49,176 nucleotides of DNA from CAYMRB01 sp964392615. Its GTDB lineage: Bacteria; Planctomycetota; UBA8108. The notes below the pieces were generated by a model, which saw only the letters and a list, made by a program, of their open reading frames with translations, did no database searches and had not been told where the DNA came from. This document shows, piece by piece, positions 25,901 through 35,800 of this stretch. Position 1 is the first letter of the stretch. Each line of letters begins with the position of its first letter. The stretch covers positions 1 through 49,176 of the forward strand of contig CAYMRB010000011.1 in assembly GCA_964392615.1 (NCBI GenBank), written 5' to 3'. The translations under genes and the position numbers were made by a program.

Positions 25901-27458
25901 ACGGATCCGAGCTTCCGTCGGGCGTCATCGCAAAGTTGCGGCCCGCAGACGGGAATGTCGCCCTCCACTCGAGGCCGGCTGCACGCCACGGGTTCTCGGA
26001 CGCCACCTCCCCGCGCACGGCCGATCGGGCGAGATTGCCGGCGATGAGCAGCACGGCGAGAAGTGCGATCAACGCGCCGCCGAACGCGAGGTGAGCGAAT
26101 CCCGGTGCCGCTGGCGTCTGCTCGTAGACGCGCGTCACCCACCCTCGAGCCCCCAGGGCGAGGTGCATCAGCGAGAGCGTGCCGAGTCCGAGGAACAGCA
26201 TCCACGCGCCGACGGCACCGAGCCGCGCGGGCACCACGCGTCCCGTCAGCTTCGGCCACCAGAAGTGGAGGCCGGAGAGGAAAGCCATGACGACCGTCCC
26301 GACGACGAAGAGGTGGAACTGCCCGGTGCCGAAGAGCGACGAACGGAGATACGGGCCGAGCGCCGGCGACGCCGTGAACAGCCCCGCGAGGGAGCCGAAC
26401 ACGAGGAACACGACGGCGAAGAGCGCGTAGAGCATCGGCACTTCCAGCCGGATCGCGCCGCCTCGCAACGTCATCAGCCAGGCGAACACGATGCCGAGCG
26501 CGAGCGCGAACCTGAGGAACGATGCGAGCGACGCGACGACTCCCGTCTCCGTTCCCGACGCCCCGGGCACCGAGCCGGCGCCCCACGCGAAGAACGAGAG
26601 GACGGCGAGCGCCGCCATCGTGTGCACGATGAAGCCGGCCGTCGCCGGTCGGCGGCGAGCCAGCGGCGCGATGACATCGGTGACGACACCGACCGCGGGC
26701 AGAATCGCCATCCACACGACCGGCGTCGCGTAGAACCGGAAGATCATCTCGGTGTGCGCGAGACCGTACCCTCTCGCCGCGTCGACGAAGGGCAGGTCCG
26801 TGCCTCGAAACGCGAGCACCATGCCGTACGCCGCGAAGGCGGCGGGCGTGGCCAGGATCTGGACCCAAGAGAACAGATAGAGGGCCCATGCACTGATCGG
26901 GAGGCGCGACCAGTCCTGCCCGGCTGCCCGTCGCTGGTGAATCGTGCCGACGATATTGAAACTGGTGAGCAGCAGCGACAGGGTCACCAGGGTCGCGGCG
27001 ACGGTCGTCAACGTGACGGCCCAGCCGCCGGTCGCGCTGTACGTCGCCCGAAACGCCCAACCCGTGTCGGCGCCGCCGAGGACGACCGACGTCAGCACGG
27101 CGACCAGGCCGAGTACGAAGAGATGCAGCGCGGTCCGGTTGATACGAGGCCGGAACACGTTGTTCGCGCCGAGCTGCAGGGGCAGCACGAGGTTTCCGAG
27201 TCCGGCGGGAATCGCGGGCAAGAGGAAGAACAGGACCATGAACAGCCCGTGTCCCGAGATCTGCAGGTGGTAGTCGTGCGCATCGAGCAGGGTTCGGCCA
27301 GGAAACGCCGACTCGGCCGCGCTCGACGTGGCCAGAAGGGCGCCGACGATCACCGCGAAACAGGCGACCGCGATGTACGATGCGCCGATCCGTCGGTGGT
27401 CGGTACTGAAGAGCCAGCTGCCGCCCGCATCAGCGGCACCGGATCGGGAAGCGCTCAT
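25887..27458 (-). CDS. Haem-copper oxidase subunit I homologue lacking the haem a3-CuB site
   Basis: A 523-residue, about 12-helix protein aligning with CoxA along its length: WLFSTDHRRIG, SGHGLFMVLFFLLPAIP, LGANNVFRPRIN, WPKLTGR. His70 (GHG) and His382 (QFH) match the two low-spin haem a ligands. The catalytic residues are gone. HPEVY reads T245-P-V247-V-W249, losing a CuB His, the Glu and the cross-linked Tyr. The WAHHM pair reads W292-G-A294-G295, losing both other CuB His. The haem a3 His is Gln380, and no K-channel Lys is seen in LGIVFAWL. Flanking alignment is continuous, so a frameshift cannot explain this. It should not reduce oxygen; electron transfer through one haem is inferred. 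ATG 27458 has GGAGG upstream and overlaps the coxB-like stop. Confidence 0.88.
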   Translation of the reverse strand: MSASRSGAADAGGSWLFSTDHRRIGASYIAVACFAVIVGALLATSSAAESAFPGRTLLDAHDYHLQISGHGLFMVLFFLLPAIPAGLGNLVLPLQLGANNVFRPRINRTALHLFVLGLVAVLTSVVLGGADTGWAFRATYSATGGWAVTLTTVAATLVTLSLLLTSFNIVGTIHQRRAAGQDWSRLPISAWALYLFSWVQILATPAAFAAYGMVLAFRGTDLPFVDAARGYGLAHTEMIFRFYATPVVWMAILPAVGVVTDVIAPLARRRPATAGFIVHTMAALAVLSFFAWGAGSVPGASGTETGVVASLASFLRFALALGIVFAWLMTLRGGAIRLEVPMLYALFAVVFLVFGSLAGLFTASPALGPYLRSSLFGTGQFHLFVVGTVVMAFLSGLHFWWPKLTGRVVPARLGAVGAWMLFLGLGTLSLMHLALGARGWVTRVYEQTPAAPGFAHLAFGGALIALLAVLLIAGNLARSAVRGEVASENPWRAAGLEWRATFPSAGRNFAMTPDGSSDPYDFD

Positions 27459-28459
27459 CGATCCTCCTTCGCGCTCAGAGACTCGAGGTACGCCGCCAGA
27501 TACTCGATCTCCTCGTCGCTGATGCGCCCGGTGTAGGTGGGCATCGGGGCCTTGTCGAATCCCGCGACGATCTTGGCTCCCGGCTCGAGGAGCGACTCGC
27601 GCACGTAGTCGAGATCGACGGACACCGTCGCTCCACCCTCGAGCGTCTCCGTCTTGCCCCACAATCCCTGGAACGTCGGGCCGACAAGGGCACTGCCATC
27701 GACGGAGTGACAGACCGCGCAGCCTTGCCGCTTGTAGACGATCGCTCCGGCATCGACCGGCGGCAACGAGCTGAGGTCGAACGAGACCTTCTGGAGCCAC
27801 TTGGCGAAGTCGTCCGGCGACTCGATGACGACGTCTGCCGTCATGCCGTCGTACATCGCCCCGTTGTACGTCGTCGTCACGAGCGGGTACGTGCCGGTCT
27901 CCGTCGCCGTGAACCACAGGCTCGACTCACGGCCGGGTGCAGCGACGCCGGCCAAGCGCAGGGCTGGCAGCGACAGGCCGTGAACGTTCTCGTCGCCACG
28001 CAGCGCGAGGCGGATCTTCGTCGACGTCGGCAGATGCAACTCGCGAGAGGTGTGGCCGTTCGGGTACGTGAAGCCCCATCCAGCGCCGGGGGATCCGTCG
28101 GCATGGCGCGACTCGAGCTCTTCGGCCGACCAGGGTCGCACATCGACGACGACGCGGTAGGCCTCGCTCAACGGTGAGGCGGTCGCGAGCCAAGTCGGCA
28201 GCGCGAGCACGAAAAGCGCCGCGCAACCGACGACCGGTCCGGCGATCCACGCCATCTGCGTCGCGAGTCCTGGCGCGCCTGTGTCGGTCGGCCCGCTGTC
28301 GGGCCGCCGGGCGCGGAACGCGGCGACGAAGACGAGCAGCAGGCCCACGATGACGACCGCGAGAAAGACCGCTAGGAAGAGAGTGATCTCGAAGATCTGA
28401 TCCGCCGGAGCCGCGACGTCGGCGGCCTGCGGTGGCAATAGCGCCTTTGCGGAGCTCAT
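27455..28459 (-). CDS. CoxB-like subunit II with lost CuA site and a fused cytochrome c domain
   Basis: A 334-residue protein with two N-terminal helices (about 22-48 and 70-92). A cupredoxin domain carries GWGFTYPNGH and VHGLSLPAL, and a C-terminal monohaem cytochrome c domain carries C247-A-V-C-H251 with a methionine candidate in KAPMPTYTG. This is the caa3 subunit II architecture. In the CuA loop His160 and Met206 remain, but the two bridging cysteines are Thr195 and Asn199, the Glu position is Thr197 and the second His is Tyr203 (loop GTYPLVTTTYNGAMYDGM). No CuA should form, leaving the c haem as the electron carrier. It overlaps the CoxA-like start by 4 nt and is presumably its partner. 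Confidence 0.87.
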   Translation of the reverse strand: MSSAKALLPPQAADVAAPADQIFEITLFLAVFLAVVIVGLLLVFVAAFRARRPDSGPTDTGAPGLATQMAWIAGPVVGCAALFVLALPTWLATASPLSEAYRVVVDVRPWSAEELESRHADGSPGAGWGFTYPNGHTSRELHLPTSTKIRLALRGDENVHGLSLPALRLAGVAAPGRESSLWFTATETGTYPLVTTTYNGAMYDGMTADVVIESPDDFAKWLQKVSFDLSSLPPVDAGAIVYKRQGCAVCHSVDGSALVGPTFQGLWGKTETLEGGATVSVDLDYVRESLLEPGAKIVAGFDKAPMPTYTGRISDEEIEYLAAYLESLSAKEDR

Positions 28460-28785
28460 GATCCGCCTCCGGCCTCTCCGGCCTCCTCAGCCTTCGCGGC
28501 CTCTCGAGCGACCACCCACCGCATCGCGTCCTCGATCGGAATGCGCGCGATGCCGGCGGATTCGTCGACCCATCCGCGGCGCGTGAGCATCTCCTCCTGG
28601 GTCGCCACGGTCTTCTGCAGCTTCTCGTTCGGCGGCGCGACGAATCGCTCGTGGACCATCTGCGTGCGGAGCTGGTTCACGTACGCGATCCCGAACAGAG
28701 CAATCGTGCCGACCAGCACCAGAGAGAGAGCGATGGCGAACGCGACGCTCACGCCACCGAGCCCGTTTCGTGGCGCCTGGCTCAT
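28456..28785 (-). CDS. Small single-helix protein of ACIII/oxidase clusters
   Basis: A 109-residue protein with one N-terminal membrane helix (VSVAFAIALSLVLVGTIALF) and a soluble tail. The tail contains RRGWVDESAGIARIPIEDAM, a pattern (GWVD...G...RIPIxxAM) that recurs in short proteins encoded beside alternative complex III and caa3-type oxidases in several phyla. Function unknown. An AAGGAG ribosome site precedes the ATG at 28785, and the stop overlaps the coxB-like start (ATGA). By position it probably associates with the CoxB-like/CoxA-like pair or ActF. Confidence 0.72.
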   Translation of the reverse strand: MSQAPRNGLGGVSVAFAIALSLVLVGTIALFGIAYVNQLRTQMVHERFVAPPNEKLQKTVATQEEMLTRRGWVDESAGIARIPIEDAMRWVVAREAAKAEEAGEAGGGS

Positions 28786-28849
28786 GCGTAGGCTCCTTTC
28801 CGGTGTACGTTTCCGCGCCGCGCGCGGCGTTGGAGACGACGCTGATGGT

Positions 28850-30085
28850 TCATGCGTTCTCGAAGTTGAGCGACTCGGGCAGTCGCGGGTCCTTGGCAGC
28901 GATCAGCGAGCAACGTCCGAGGAACTTCGCGCAGCCGGCCATGAAGAGGCCGCCTACGCCGACGAGACACGTGACGTCGAGCACGCTGAACGGGATCGCG
29001 GTCGCCGCGTGGTCGTATTCCGGCATGACGAGCCAGTAGAGGTCGAGCCAGTGCATGCCGAGCAGCCACACCGCTCCGATCACGAGCGCGAGCGGCCGCC
29101 TCTTGACGTGACGCGACAGCAGGAACAGGAACGGGATGAAGAAGTGGGCGAGAACGATCACGATCGCGATCGTGGACCACGTCCCCGTCTGTCGGCGGAG
29201 GTACCAGCCGGTCTCCTCCGGCAGATTGCCGTACCAGATCAACATGAACTGCGAGAACGCCACGTAGGCCCAGAACACGAGCATCGCGAACAGGAACTTG
29301 CCGACGTCATGGTAGTGCTCGCGGGAGATCGTGGTCGCCAGGCGTCCGGAGCGCTGGAGAAGAAAGACCACGATCGCGAGCAGCGCGAGAAACGACAGGA
29401 ACGCGCCGGCGAAGAAGTAGATCCCGAAGATCGTCGAGAACCAGTGCGGATCGAGCGACATCAGGAGGTCGAACGCCGCGAACGTCACCGTCAGAGCATA
29501 GAGCAGCATCAGGGGGCCGCTGAGCCTCTCCATCCGCATCGTCAACGCGTGGTCGCCGGTCTCATCCTGCCGCGTAGAACTGCGGAACAGGAAAACCGCC
29601 GATCCGATCCAGACGACGAAGTAGAACGCGATGCGTCCGAGGAAGAAGCCCTGGTTCAAGTACGGCGCCTTGTGCTGCAGCACGTGATCGCTGGCGACCG
29701 CGTCCGCGTGGCTCCAGTGGTAGAGGTCGTGTAGACCGAAGGCCAGCGGAATGAACAGGATCGCCAGCACGATCAACCCCATCGCGAGCCCCTCCGACAC
29801 GCGGCGCAGGACGACGCTCCATCCGGCCTTGGCGAGGTGCTCGAGGATGACGAAGAACAGCGCGCCCAACGACAGCGTCAGGAAGAACGTCCAATTGTGC
29901 AGGTACGACCACCACAGGCGATCTAGCTCGCGGTCGCCGGTCAGCCAGGCGATGGCGAACGACGCGACCAGGCCCACGACGCCGACGAGCCCTGCGATCC
30001 AAACGACGCGCCCGCCCAGAGGTCCGAGGAAGCGATTGTCCTGTGTGCCGTCGACCGGTCGGCTGTGCATTGGCTCCTCGCTCAC
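28850..30085 (-). CDS. actF: Alternative complex III subunit ActF
   Basis: A 411-residue, about ten-helix membrane subunit of ACIII, homologous to the C-terminal family of ActC-like quinol-binding proteins but without metal cofactors. Recognisable segments are LWWSYLHNWTFFLTLSLGAL, LHDLYHWSHADAV, HKAPYLNQGFF, LMSLDPHWFSTIFGIYFFAG, SQFMLIWYGNLPEE and VWLLGMHWLDLYWLVMPE. The start may be GTG 30085 (AGGAG eight bases upstream, 4-nt overlap with actE) or ATG 30070 five codons later. ActF contributes a putative proton path in known ACIII structures. Confidence 0.92.
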   Translation of the reverse strand: MSEEPMHSRPVDGTQDNRFLGPLGGRVVWIAGLVGVVGLVASFAIAWLTGDRELDRLWWSYLHNWTFFLTLSLGALFFVILEHLAKAGWSVVLRRVSEGLAMGLIVLAILFIPLAFGLHDLYHWSHADAVASDHVLQHKAPYLNQGFFLGRIAFYFVVWIGSAVFLFRSSTRQDETGDHALTMRMERLSGPLMLLYALTVTFAAFDLLMSLDPHWFSTIFGIYFFAGAFLSFLALLAIVVFLLQRSGRLATTISREHYHDVGKFLFAMLVFWAYVAFSQFMLIWYGNLPEETGWYLRRQTGTWSTIAIVIVLAHFFIPFLFLLSRHVKRRPLALVIGAVWLLGMHWLDLYWLVMPEYDHAATAIPFSVLDVTCLVGVGGLFMAGCAKFLGRCSLIAAKDPRLPESLNFENA

Positions 30086-30735
30086 CGCAGACTCTCCTGG
30101 AGCTCCGTCGGCAGGCTGCTCGCCTCGACGCCTTGGCTGAGCTGCAGCGCCTTGACGTACGCTACGATTGCCCAACGATCCGCTACACGGATCTGCCGCG
30201 CGTGTGCGGGCATGTTGCGAACGCCATTCGTGATGAAGTGGAAGACCTCGCCCACCGGCCGCTCCTCCGCCGTGGCGGTGTGGAGATCGGTCGGCGGCAC
30301 CCATGTGCCTTCCGCGAGCCCGTCGGCGCGTGCCGCGACCAGCCCGTCCCCGTACCCCGCGCGCCCGTGACAGGGGGCGCAGAACACGTTGAACATCCTG
30401 CGGCCCCGACTCAGGACATCCGCGGTGATGTCGACGCGCGCCGGGAACTCCTTGGCGAACGCGTCCGCGACTCTTCCGTAGAGATAGTGACGATCCGTTC
30501 CGAGTCGGCCGTGCGCGATCGTGCCTTCCGGCGCCGCGCGCATCGCACGTCCGTCGGCGAAGAGCGTCGAAGCTTCCTGCGCGCGGAAGGACTCCTGCAC
30601 GTCCATATCGAGGACGGGGTGGATCCGCGGCTTCGTCGAGGTCGAAGTCCTCGCGACGGCGATCACGCCGAGCGGCAGCAGTGTCAACGCGACGAGCCCG
30701 ATGACGATGAAGATGACTCCACGGGGTACGCGCAT
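30082..30735 (-). CDS. actE: Alternative complex III monohaem cytochrome c subunit ActE
   Basis: A 217-residue periplasmic cytochrome c with an N-terminal hydrophobic segment (VIFIVIGLVALTLLPLGVIA). One haem site, FCAPCHGRAGYGDGLV, is followed by a methionine-bearing stretch NGVRNMPAHARQI. ActE passes electrons from the ActA/ActB cofactors to the oxidase. The start shares one base with the actD stop (TGATG), and the end overlaps the actF GTG by 4 nt. Confidence 0.93.
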   Translation of the reverse strand: MRVPRGVIFIVIGLVALTLLPLGVIAVARTSTSTKPRIHPVLDMDVQESFRAQEASTLFADGRAMRAAPEGTIAHGRLGTDRHYLYGRVADAFAKEFPARVDITADVLSRGRRMFNVFCAPCHGRAGYGDGLVAARADGLAEGTWVPPTDLHTATAEERPVGEVFHFITNGVRNMPAHARQIRVADRWAIVAYVKALQLSQGVEASSLPTELQESLR

Positions 30736-31301
30736 CAGTCCACGACCTCCTCGACACTCAAGCCCCGGAGCGACTCCAGGAACACCCGCGTCTTCACTGG
30801 ATCGAATCTGCGATCATCGGCCTCGATGACGATGAAGAAGCGATCCTGCGTCACTCTTCGAAACCGCTCGCTCTTGAAGATCGGACGGTGCAGGCACGGC
30901 AGACGATTGGCGACGAGCATGCCCTTGAAGGCGGTCAGCGCGGCCAGCAGCACGGCGCTCTCGAAGACGATGGGAATATTCGCCGGCAGGCTGAAGATCG
31001 GCTTGCCGCTGATCACGAACGGGTAGTCCACGGCATTGGTGAAGTACTGCAGCGCGAGGCCGCCGGCGGCACCGACGATGCCAGCGCCCAGCACAACCCA
31101 CGGCAAGCGCGTGTCGCGCATGCCCATGGCTTCGCAGAGGCCGTGCACCGGAAACGGCGTGTGGGTGTCCCAGCGCTTGTATCCGGCGTCCCGAGTTTTC
31201 GCGGCGGCGTCGATCGTGGCGGAGACATCATCGAACTCGACCATCAGACCCCAGAGACGGGAGCCTTCCGACGAGCTGGCAGTCGTCTCGGTTCGACTCA
31301 T
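30735..31301 (-). CDS. actD: Alternative complex III subunit ActD (DUF3341)
   Basis: A 188-residue membrane protein of family DUF3341. The conserved N-terminal part is WGLMVEFDDV...GYKRWDTHTPFPVHGL, then two helices (VLGAGIVGAAGGLALQYF and ANIPIVFESAVLLAALTAF), then RDRFFIVIEADD-type C-terminal sequence. ActD carries no cofactor and binds ActC/ActF in known complexes. Its start overlaps actC by 4 nt. Confidence 0.93.
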   Translation of the reverse strand: MSRTETTASSSEGSRLWGLMVEFDDVSATIDAAAKTRDAGYKRWDTHTPFPVHGLCEAMGMRDTRLPWVVLGAGIVGAAGGLALQYFTNAVDYPFVISGKPIFSLPANIPIVFESAVLLAALTAFKGMLVANRLPCLHRPIFKSERFRRVTQDRFFIVIEADDRRFDPVKTRVFLESLRGLSVEEVVD

Positions 31302-32764
31302 CGCGCATCCTCCGACGATTCCGAGTCTTTCTTCCGCGGCGACGTCGTGTCGGGCCAGTAGTCGCCGAACGGCGTCGCTCCATCGCGAGACGCGTGCGCC
31401 TGCGGCATGACGCTCTTGACCTCAGCCATCGCCACCATCGGCAAGAAGCGGACGAAGAGGAGGAAGAGCGTGAAGAACAGCCCGAAGCTGCCCGCGAACG
31501 TCAGGATGTCGATGATCGTCGGCGAGAACATGCCCCAGCTCGACGGGAGGAAGTCGCGTGACAGCGACGTCACGACGATCACGAAGCGCTCGAACCACAT
31601 GCCGACGTTGACGAGGATGCAGACGATCCACGCCAACGCCATGCTCTGACGGAAGCGCTTGAGCCAAAAGAGCTGCGGGACGAAAGCGTTGCAGGAGAAC
31701 ATCGTCCAGTACGCCCACGCGTAGGGGCCGAACGCGCGATTGATGAATGCGAACTGCTCGGTCAGGTTGCCGCTGTACCAAGCGATGAAGAATTCGGTCG
31801 CATACGCGTAGCCGACCATCGAGCCGGTGACCAGAATGACCTTGGCCATGTTCTCGACGTGGCGACGGGTGATCAGATCCTGCAGACCGAAGGCGGTGCG
31901 ACAAGGGATGAGGATCGTCATCACCATGCCGAAGCCGCTGAAGATCGCGCCGGCGACGAAGTACGGCGGAAAGATCGTCGTGTGCCAGCCGGGCAGGATC
32001 GACACGGCGAAGTCGAACGATACGATCGAGTGGACACTCAAGACGAGTGGCGTCGCGAGCGCGGCGAGCAGCAGGTAGGCGCGTTCGAATCGCAGCCAGT
32101 GGCGATTCGAGCCGGACCAGCCGAGGGCGAACAGCCCGTAGAAGAACTGCTTGATCCTGCTGGTGGCCCGATCCCGCAGTGTGGCCAGGTCCGGGATCAT
32201 GCCCATGTACCAGAACATCGTCGAGACGGTGGCATACGTGCTGACCGCGAACACGTCCCAAAGAAGCGGCGACCGAAAGTTCGGCCACATCTCCATCTGA
32301 TTCGGCAGCGGGAAGAGCCAGTATGCGACCCACACGCGTCCGACGTGCACCAGCGGGAAGATGCCGGCGCAGGCGACGGCGAAAATCGTCATCGCTTCTG
32401 CGGAGCGGTTGATGCTCGTCCGCCACTTCTGTCGGAAGAGGAACAGCACAGCGGAGATCAGCGTGCCGGCGTGGCCGATGCCGACCCAGAACACGAAGTT
32501 CACGATCGGGAAGCCCCAGGCCACAGGCATGTTGTTGCCCCAGACGCCGACGCCCGTCGCGATCAGATACACGAGGCAGACGGCGAATACGCCGAGCAAA
32601 GCAACCGATGCGCAAAACGCTATCGTCCACGCTCGTGGCCACCGTCGGCGCTCGGAGACGCCGCAGACGGTGTCCGTCACCTCCGTGAAGCCCTTGCCTC
32701 CGAGCACGAGCTCCGGACGGTGGCGCGGATCCTGGCTCAGGTTGTCAGCGAGTACCGTGCTCAT
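31298..32764 (-). CDS. actC: Alternative complex III quinol-binding subunit ActC (NrfD/PsrC family)
   Basis: A 488-residue NrfD/PsrC-like membrane protein with about ten helices, the predicted quinol oxidation subunit of ACIII. Family landmarks are WGFPIVNFVFWVGIGHAGT, ISAVLFLFRQKWR, RFFYGL-like loops, SIVSFDFAVSILPGWHTTIF and YAYATEFFIAWYSGN. The N-terminal ~45 residues are cytoplasmic. The start ATG at 32764 is 76 nt after actB. An 840-nt open frame beginning in actB and ending near here is a shadow. Confidence 0.94.
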   Translation of the reverse strand: MSTVLADNLSQDPRHRPELVLGGKGFTEVTDTVCGVSERRRWPRAWTIAFCASVALLGVFAVCLVYLIATGVGVWGNNMPVAWGFPIVNFVFWVGIGHAGTLISAVLFLFRQKWRTSINRSAEAMTIFAVACAGIFPLVHVGRVWVAYWLFPLPNQMEMWPNFRSPLLWDVFAVSTYATVSTMFWYMGMIPDLATLRDRATSRIKQFFYGLFALGWSGSNRHWLRFERAYLLLAALATPLVLSVHSIVSFDFAVSILPGWHTTIFPPYFVAGAIFSGFGMVMTILIPCRTAFGLQDLITRRHVENMAKVILVTGSMVGYAYATEFFIAWYSGNLTEQFAFINRAFGPYAWAYWTMFSCNAFVPQLFWLKRFRQSMALAWIVCILVNVGMWFERFVIVVTSLSRDFLPSSWGMFSPTIIDILTFAGSFGLFFTLFLLFVRFLPMVAMAEVKSVMPQAHASRDGATPFGDYWPDTTSPRKKDSESSEDAR

Positions 32765-32840
32765 GAATCACCGTGCTCGTCAGTTCGCTGTGCATCCCCT
32801 CGAGGCCTATCGTCGAGAAGCGGCGCTCCTGGCTCCCGCA

Positions 32841-35800
32841 TCAGCCGTGCTCTCCGGTGCGTTTCTCCGCGCCCGCGGTGGGGAGCGGATTGCGGACCCG
32901 GCCGAGGTACTTCGTTCGCGGCCGGACGTTGATCTCCGCCAGCAGCGCGTACGCGCGTCGATCCTGCTGCAGTTGGCGGACTCGACTGCTCTCGTCGCTG
33001 AGATCGCCAAAGACGATCGCCTGCGTCGGACACGCCTGCGCGCACGCCGGCAGGATGTCGCCGTCGGCGATCGGACGCTTCTCGTTCTTCGCTCGTATCT
33101 TGACCTGGTTGATCCGTTGCACGCAGAACGTGCACTTCTCCATCACGCCGCGTTCGCGCACCGTGACATCGGGGTGGAGCCCGAGAGACTCGAGCTCGGT
33201 CAGGTCCTTGTGGTAGTTGAAGAAGTTGAATCGCCGCACCTTGTACGGGCAGTTGTTCGCGCAGTACCGCGTGCCGACGCAGCGGTTGTAGACCATCGTG
33301 TTGAGGCCTTCGGCGTCGTGGACGGTGGCCGCGGCAGGGCACACCTCCTCGCAAGGGGCCATCTCGCAGTGCTGACACGCGACCGGCTGGAAGGCGATGC
33401 TCGGATCGTCGGGATCGCCGCCGTAGTAGCGGTCCACGCGCAGCCAGGCCATCTCCCTCCCGCGGTCGATCTGCTCCTTGCCGACGACCGGGATGTTGTT
33501 CTCGGCCTGACACGCCAAGGTGCACGCCGAGCAGCCGATGCACGTGTTGAGGTCGATCGTCATGCCCCAGCTGCGGCCCTCGAACTCGAGCTCTTTCCAC
33601 AGCGAGAACAGCTTGATGTCATGGCCGCGGTGACGCACGAAGTCCGGATCGCTGCGGAACTCGGCGAGGGTCGCCTCGCGAACGAGCTCGGGCCGGCGGC
33701 GCTCGGCCTCCTGGCGACCGAGGTCGTCGATCGCGAAGTGATCCTGGGTGGTCGCGAGCGTGTACTTCCGTCCCGTCGACTTCACTCCGACGCCGCTGAC
33801 CCAGCCGAGAGTGCCGACCGTTCGCAGCCGGTACGCGTCGACTCCGACGTCCGACCCCACGCTCCCGGCCGCCTTGCGCCCGTAGCCCAATGCGATCGCG
33901 AGAGAGCCGTCGGCCTGCCCGGGAGCGACGAAGACCGGCGCCTCGATCGAGCGGCCCGCCGCCTCCACCTCGACGAGCGCTCCGTGACTCAGGCCGAGCT
34001 GCTCAGCGGTCGCGGGGCCGACGAGCAGCGCGTTGTCCCACGTCAGCTTCGTCAGCGGATCCGGGTTCTCCTGCAGCCAGGCGTTGCTGGCGAAGCGACC
34101 GTCGAACACGCTGGCGTCCGCCGTGAAGACGAGCTCGATGTCGGCCGAGGCGGCGTCGGTCTGCGCGGGAAGCATCGTGACGGCTCGCGCCACAGCCGCC
34201 GGGTCCACGGTCGGTCGGACGGGCGCGGGGGCGCTGCCGGCGAGGTGGCCGTCGTGCACCGCTTGGCGCCAGGTCGCCTCTTGCCGCGCTGCGTCATCCG
34301 TCGCGCCCGCGAGCTTCGCGATGGTCGCCTTGACGAGCGCGCGGCCGTCGCGCTCCTCTCCGAGCAGTCCGGCGAGAAGCTCGAGCGCGCTGCGCCCCTC
34401 GTGTAGAGGGCGAATCAGCGGCTGGACGACGCTGACGGTGCCGTCCCACGACCGGGCGTCACCCCAGGCCTCGAGATAGTGAGTCTCCGGCAGGTGCCAA
34501 TCGCACCGGCGTGCCGTCTCGTCGCGGTAGAGGCCGACGTGGATCCGCGTCTTCGCCTTCTTGAGGCGTGTCGCGAAGTCGAGGTCGGCCGGCGCCGTGA
34601 ACACCGGGTTGGCGCCGAGTACGAGCAGCGTGTCGACCTTGCCGGCCTCGAGATCCGCCGCGAGTGCCGCGATCGCCGCGGCGTGCGGCGGCCGATCCGG
34701 ATCCGGCGAGGGCGCGAAGGTGACCGTGTTGCCCGGGGCGTCGAGGGCCTCGTTGAGGCAAGCCGCCAGCGCGTGCACCGCAGGCGGCTGGCGCGAGCCG
34801 ACGGCGATCAGGCCGGCGCCGCGATGTGCCAACAGATCGGCGACGATCGGCGCGACGAGGCTCGACGTGGCCGGTTCGCCCGACGCCCACGGCGCGACGG
34901 CCTCGACGACGGCCGCTGGCAGGGAGACGTTCGCGGCGGCGAGCCCATGCGCGATCGCCGCGAGGATGCCCGCGATCGCGCGGCTCGGAACCGGTCGTCG
35001 CTCGTCAGCGACCGCACCGGTGATCGAGAACGCGCTCTCCAGCGCGTACCACCGTGACGTCGTGCCCGAGTCGATGCGGCGCCGGGAGGTCGCGAAGTCT
35101 CGCGCGTGCGTCAACGCGGCCGGGTGGGAGCCGAGGAGATCGGCATCGAGGCAGACGACGACCTCCGCCCGCGCGAGGTCGTACTGTGGCCGCATCGGCG
35201 CACCGAACGCCGTGCGGGTTCCCTCGCGCTCGTTGTCGCGCGAGATCGGCTCGAACTCGTGCCACGTCGCTTGCGGAAACGAGGCCCGGAGCCGCTCCTG
35301 AAGGCGCGCTCTCGTGGGGGACGAGCTCGCCTCGATGAGCACGGCGAGGCCGGCCCCGCCCCGCTCGCCGAGGGCCGCGAACCGGGCGGCGAGCGAGCGA
35401 TCGACCTCGCTCCACGCGACACGGCGGCCCTGGGAGCCCGACCCGGCGATCGGGTGACGCGAGCGGTCCGGGTCGTATAGCGACAGGATCGAGGCTTGCG
35501 CTAGCGCACTGCTCGCGCCACGACTCGCCGGGTGCTCCGGGTGCCCCTCGACCTTGATCGGTCGGCCGTCGAAGCTCGTGACGAGCAGGCCTTGGGCGTG
35601 GCCACCGTACTCGAAGGCCGTCGCGTAGCGTTCGGGGACGCCAGGGACGCGGTCCTCGGGGCGCTCCGCGAACGGCAGGATCTCCTCGCGCGGCCAACGG
35701 CATCCGGAGAGTCCGGCGAGCGCGACCGACGCGCCGAGCAGGCGCAGGAACTCGCGACGGGACGCGCCGCCCTCCGGCGCGTCCGCGAGCGCCGGAAACT

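Noticed and set aside
25887..28459. Calling the CoxA/CoxB pair a normal caa3 cytochrome c oxidase
   Set aside because: All haem a3-CuB ligands and most CuA ligands are replaced, and no subunit III gene is present.
32761..33600. Separate gene overlapping the actB 3' end
   Set aside because: Frame-shifted shadow of the actB ferredoxin domain; low complexity and no homology.
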